From: Candidatus Omnitrophota bacterium
GTDB taxonomy: Bacteria > Hinthialibacterota > Hinthialibacteria > Hinthialibacterales > JAKPRU01
NCBI GenBank assembly: GCA_029557025.1
Contig: JAKPRU010001030.1
Span: 1 to 8,344 of the forward strand
Direction of reading: 5' to 3'
DNA length: 8,344 nt
Below, one piece after another: positions 5,836-8,344 of the stretch (its first letter is position 1; every line of letters begins with the position of its first letter). Made by a program: the position numbers and the translations under genes. The notes under the pieces are model-generated. The model made no database searches. It was not told the origin of the DNA and was given only the letters and a program-made list of their open reading frames with translations.

Positions 5836-8344
5836 ATGCGCAACTCATTTGGCCCATCCCCGCGCTTTCTATCGGGCCTTGTGGCAGCCACGCTTCTTTC
5901 CTTCTTATCAGCCAGCCTGAGCGGGGCCCAGGAACCGCCGCATTGGCGCGCGTGGAGCGATCCGGAAGGACTTCACGCGCGAGGAGGCGGTTGGATCAGT
6001 TTCAGCCCCCAAGGGAAGATTTGGATGGTTTTCGAAGGAAACGCGGATTATGCCGTCCATTGGTTTGATGGATATGAGACCGGCTTCTTTCCCGAGATCC
6101 AGGGGGACGCTTTAATACGCGAGGGACCGGCGGGGCAAATCTGGGCGCTGCATTATGACGATCTCAGACAGGATGTCCAAAATATCAGCCAATATTCATA
6201 TCAATCCAACCTCAGCGAGGGCCGGTGGATTCAGCATGACATCCCGGACCTGCTGGCGCATGGCTTGCTCCCCCGGACCCTGGGGGGAGCATCGAATTTT
6301 CTCCCTAACGCACCCGGCCGGCTGTTGCTCTTGCTGCTGGACCGGCTGGTGGAATTCGACGCGGCGGCGAAGAAAGCGGCCGTCCTCAAAACGGTGGAAG
6401 AGACGCATTTCGGTACTTTCATTCATATGACGGACATAGCGGATGAAGGCCTCTGGATCACCGCTGACCAGGGAGTGGCAAAAGCCTCCGGAGAGAGCCC
6501 TGGGAATCTGCCCACAGCCGGCTCGATCCATTGGGAGGAGTTTGTCTGCCCGGAGGAACTGGGACTCCGTGATTTCGCCTATCCCGTTCCATCCGGGCGG
6601 GGAGAGATCTTCTGCACGGCATCGTCAATCCGGACGGAGAAGCGCGTTCTGGTCCGTTTCGATGGAACATCCTGGTCCATCGTTCATTCCGGCCCGGATG
6701 AGGACGTGATCACGGGATGGCCCGGGGTGGACGGCATCGTGTGGTTATGGAAGGCGAAATCGTTCTCGCCGGCGCCGGTTCCCTCCCGCTACGCGGATCG
6801 TGTGGGGCTTCGGGATTGGATCCCTCCCAGGCTGTCGTGGCTGGAAAACGGGACCGAACGGCGCGTCGCCCGCCGAAAAACCCTCCTTGGCCGCGTCAAT
6901 CAGGTGTTCGTGGAGCCGGACGGCGTGTTTTGGCTGGGAACCTCCCGCGGACCGGTGCGTTACGCCCCGCCGGCGTGGCGGGTGCCTCCTGGCTGCCCAC
7001 CCATCGAGGAAGCGGTTTACGCCGCCCACGAGGACCGGCCGGGACGCCTCTGGTTCTCCGCCACGGACACGCTGCTGAGTTGGGAGAATGGACATTGGCA
7101 ATCCCATCCTTTGCCGGAGGGGAAAGCCTTTCCCATCCACACGGTCAAGTCTCTCGGATCCCTGCCGGACGGCCGGATCGCCCTCACGACCCGGGATGGG
7201 TGTTTGCTGACTTTGAAACCGGAGAGTGTAGAGCAGGGATTTCAAACCATCGAGCATCCGGAGGGGCGGATGCTTCTCGCGGTTGTGCCACGGGCCGATG
7301 GCCGCTTGTGGGTCGTCACAGGGGACCGCTCGCTGCTCGAGGGGCGTTTGGAAATCTTTGATGGGAAACGTTTCGAGATCTTTGAGGGAGAAAATGGAAA
7401 TTTGTTTCCCGGGAAGATGTTCCTTCACTGTCTTTTGGAGACCTCCGGCGGCGATCTGTGGTTTGCCGGAAATAACGGAATCGGCCGGTACGCGAACGGC
7501 GAATACCGAAAGTTCGATGCCGGAGGGAATGAGTGTTTGAGAGGCTCATTCTTTTCGCTGATAGAGACAGAAGACAAAAAAATCTGGGCGGGAGGCGAGA
7601 ACAAAATTGTGGAGTTCGATGGCCAAGCCTGGAGAAAAGTAGGCGGCCCCGGCTTCGGCAATGTCAACAATTTATTACGGCGGCGTGACGGGAGTATCTG
7701 GGCGGCGACCCAGAGGGGAATCCATCGATATGTGGAAGGATCTTGGATAGCCAACACGGACGAGGAAGGATTGCCAGCCGAACACGGATACATGCTCCTC
7801 GAGGATTCCCGGGGGCGCTTGTGGGCGGGGACGGCGAGCGGGTTCGCGCTGTATCACCCGGAGACGGATCCCGATCCACCTGAGACCTACGTCCCTCTGG
7901 ACAAGAATCTGGCGGTGGCTTCGCCGGGGGGCGACGTCCGGTTGCTCTATTCCGGGATGGACCGCTGGAAATACACTTCGGCCGAACGGCTACTATTTTC
8001 GTATCGTTTCGATGAGGGCCCGTGGGGGCCCTTCACGCCGGAGACGGTGGCGGCGGCGGCCGGTTTGTCTCCCGGAGCGCACCGTTTTGCCGTGCGGGCG
8101 GCCGACCGGAACGGGAATATCGATCCCACTCCCGCGGTCTTCGAGTTTTCCGTCCCGTTGCATTGGTATCGGCAGCCCGCTTTTTTGATCCTGCTTTTCT
8201 CGGGATCCACGATCATCCTGGTGCTGCTGTGCCTGCACGGGTATCACTATTTCAATCTGGAATCTCTCGTCTCGCGGCGGACCTCCGATTTGCAAACGGC
8301 GCACGCGGATTTGCTGGCCTACCAGGACCAACTGCGGGCCCTGG
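5836..8344 (+). CDS. Sensor histidine kinase, double-propeller/Y_Y_Y type, 3'-truncated
   Basis: One open frame of 836 codons runs without a stop from ATG 5836 to the window edge, so the protein is cut off. Residues 1-31 are a signal peptide (hydrophobic FLSGLVAATLLSFLSASL, likely cleavage SGA-QE). A long array of two-component-regulator propeller blades follows. Clear blade motifs are near residues 60 (GKIWMVF), 101 (GQIWALH), 205 (EGLWITA), 361 (PDGVFWLGT), 402 (GRLWFSA), 538 (GGDLWFAG), 582 (KKIWAGG), 619 (GSIWAAT) and 661 (GRLWAGT). The last four are spaced about 40 residues apart, and the extent fits two seven-bladed propellers. The Y_Y_Y domain is at about 699-776 (GMDRWKYT, NIDPTPA), a membrane helix at about 781-803, and a coiled-coil linker after it (YQDQLRAL). 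The last part aligns closely with the kinase at 49-1335, where the linker leads directly into a HisKA_3 H-box. A kinase core beyond the edge is therefore inferred, not seen. The ligand is unknown. Confidence 0.88.
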   Translation, partial: MRNSFGPSPRFLSGLVAATLLSFLSASLSGAQEPPHWRAWSDPEGLHARGGGWISFSPQGKIWMVFEGNADYAVHWFDGYETGFFPEIQGDALIREGPAGQIWALHYDDLRQDVQNISQYSYQSNLSEGRWIQHDIPDLLAHGLLPRTLGGASNFLPNAPGRLLLLLLDRLVEFDAAAKKAAVLKTVEETHFGTFIHMTDIADEGLWITADQGVAKASGESPGNLPTAGSIHWEEFVCPEELGLRDFAYPVPSGRGEIFCTASSIRTEKRVLVRFDGTSWSIVHSGPDEDVITGWPGVDGIVWLWKAKSFSPAPVPSRYADRVGLRDWIPPRLSWLENGTERRVARRKTLLGRVNQVFVEPDGVFWLGTSRGPVRYAPPAWRVPPGCPPIEEAVYAAHEDRPGRLWFSATDTLLSWENGHWQSHPLPEGKAFPIHTVKSLGSLPDGRIALTTRDGCLLTLKPESVEQGFQTIEHPEGRMLLAVVPRADGRLWVVTGDRSLLEGRLEIFDGKRFEIFEGENGNLFPGKMFLHCLLETSGGDLWFAGNNGIGRYANGEYRKFDAGGNECLRGSFFSLIETEDKKIWAGGENKIVEFDGQAWRKVGGPGFGNVNNLLRRRDGSIWAATQRGIHRYVEGSWIANTDEEGLPAEHGYMLLEDSRGRLWAGTASGFALYHPETDPDPPETYVPLDKNLAVASPGGDVRLLYSGMDRWKYTSAERLLFSYRFDEGPWGPFTPETVAAAAGLSPGAHRFAVRAADRNGNIDPTPAVFEFSVPLHWYRQPAFLILLFSGSTIILVLLCLHGYHYFNLESLVSRRTSDLQTAHADLLAYQDQLRAL

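Noticed and set aside
6745..7428. Long minus-strand frame (227 codons) and a + strand frame at 6717-7361
   Set aside because: Both are GC-rich shadows of the continuous propeller kinase frame from 5836, which carries blade motifs throughout.

Overview
This looks like bacterial chromosomal DNA. It probably comes from an environmental lineage with large families of propeller-type sensor kinases, single-gene pseudopilins and many degraded transposons (PVC-like, Hydrogenedentota or Sumerlaeota-like). That placement is inferred from gene style only; no marker gene is present. Intact genes are all on the + strand, and base composition is strikingly uneven.

Region 1 (1-1918) is a two-component pair. 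A 5'-truncated sensor histidine kinase (end of a beta-propeller, Y_Y_Y domain, one membrane helix, HisKA_3/HPK7 kinase core) overlaps a complete NarL/FixJ-type response regulator. Region 2 (1919-4127) is an AT-rich intergenic stretch with 24-bp-period direct repeats. It is followed by an exported 678-residue protein made of an N-terminal jelly-roll-like module, six Kelch repeats and a C-terminal beta-rich module. The repeats lie between the regulator and this gene and are candidate regulator-binding sites.

Region 3 (4128-5178) is an insertion-sequence graveyard. On the minus strand there is an ISL3-family transposase remnant with several stops and an in-frame deletion. A roughly 130-bp MITE-like element with 19-bp inverted ends is inserted in it, flanked by a 7-bp direct duplication, and conceptual excision restores the transposase reading exactly. 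Inside the MITE sit two related hairpins arranged as an inverted pair (REPIN-like). Abutting the ISL3 remnant is the C-terminal tail of an IS66-family transposase on the + strand. About 260 bp after it hold nothing recognisable.

Region 4 (5179-8344) has a complete type II secretion/type IV pilin-like pseudopilin gene, then a second, longer propeller sensor kinase. The second kinase is paralogous to the first and is read from its signal peptide to just before its phospho-acceptor domain, where the window ends. The two kinases would each sense something in the periplasm through propellers and Y_Y_Y domains and signal through a cytoplasmic kinase core. Only the first kinase has its partner regulator in view. 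No CRISPR array, tRNA, rRNA or defence system was found.
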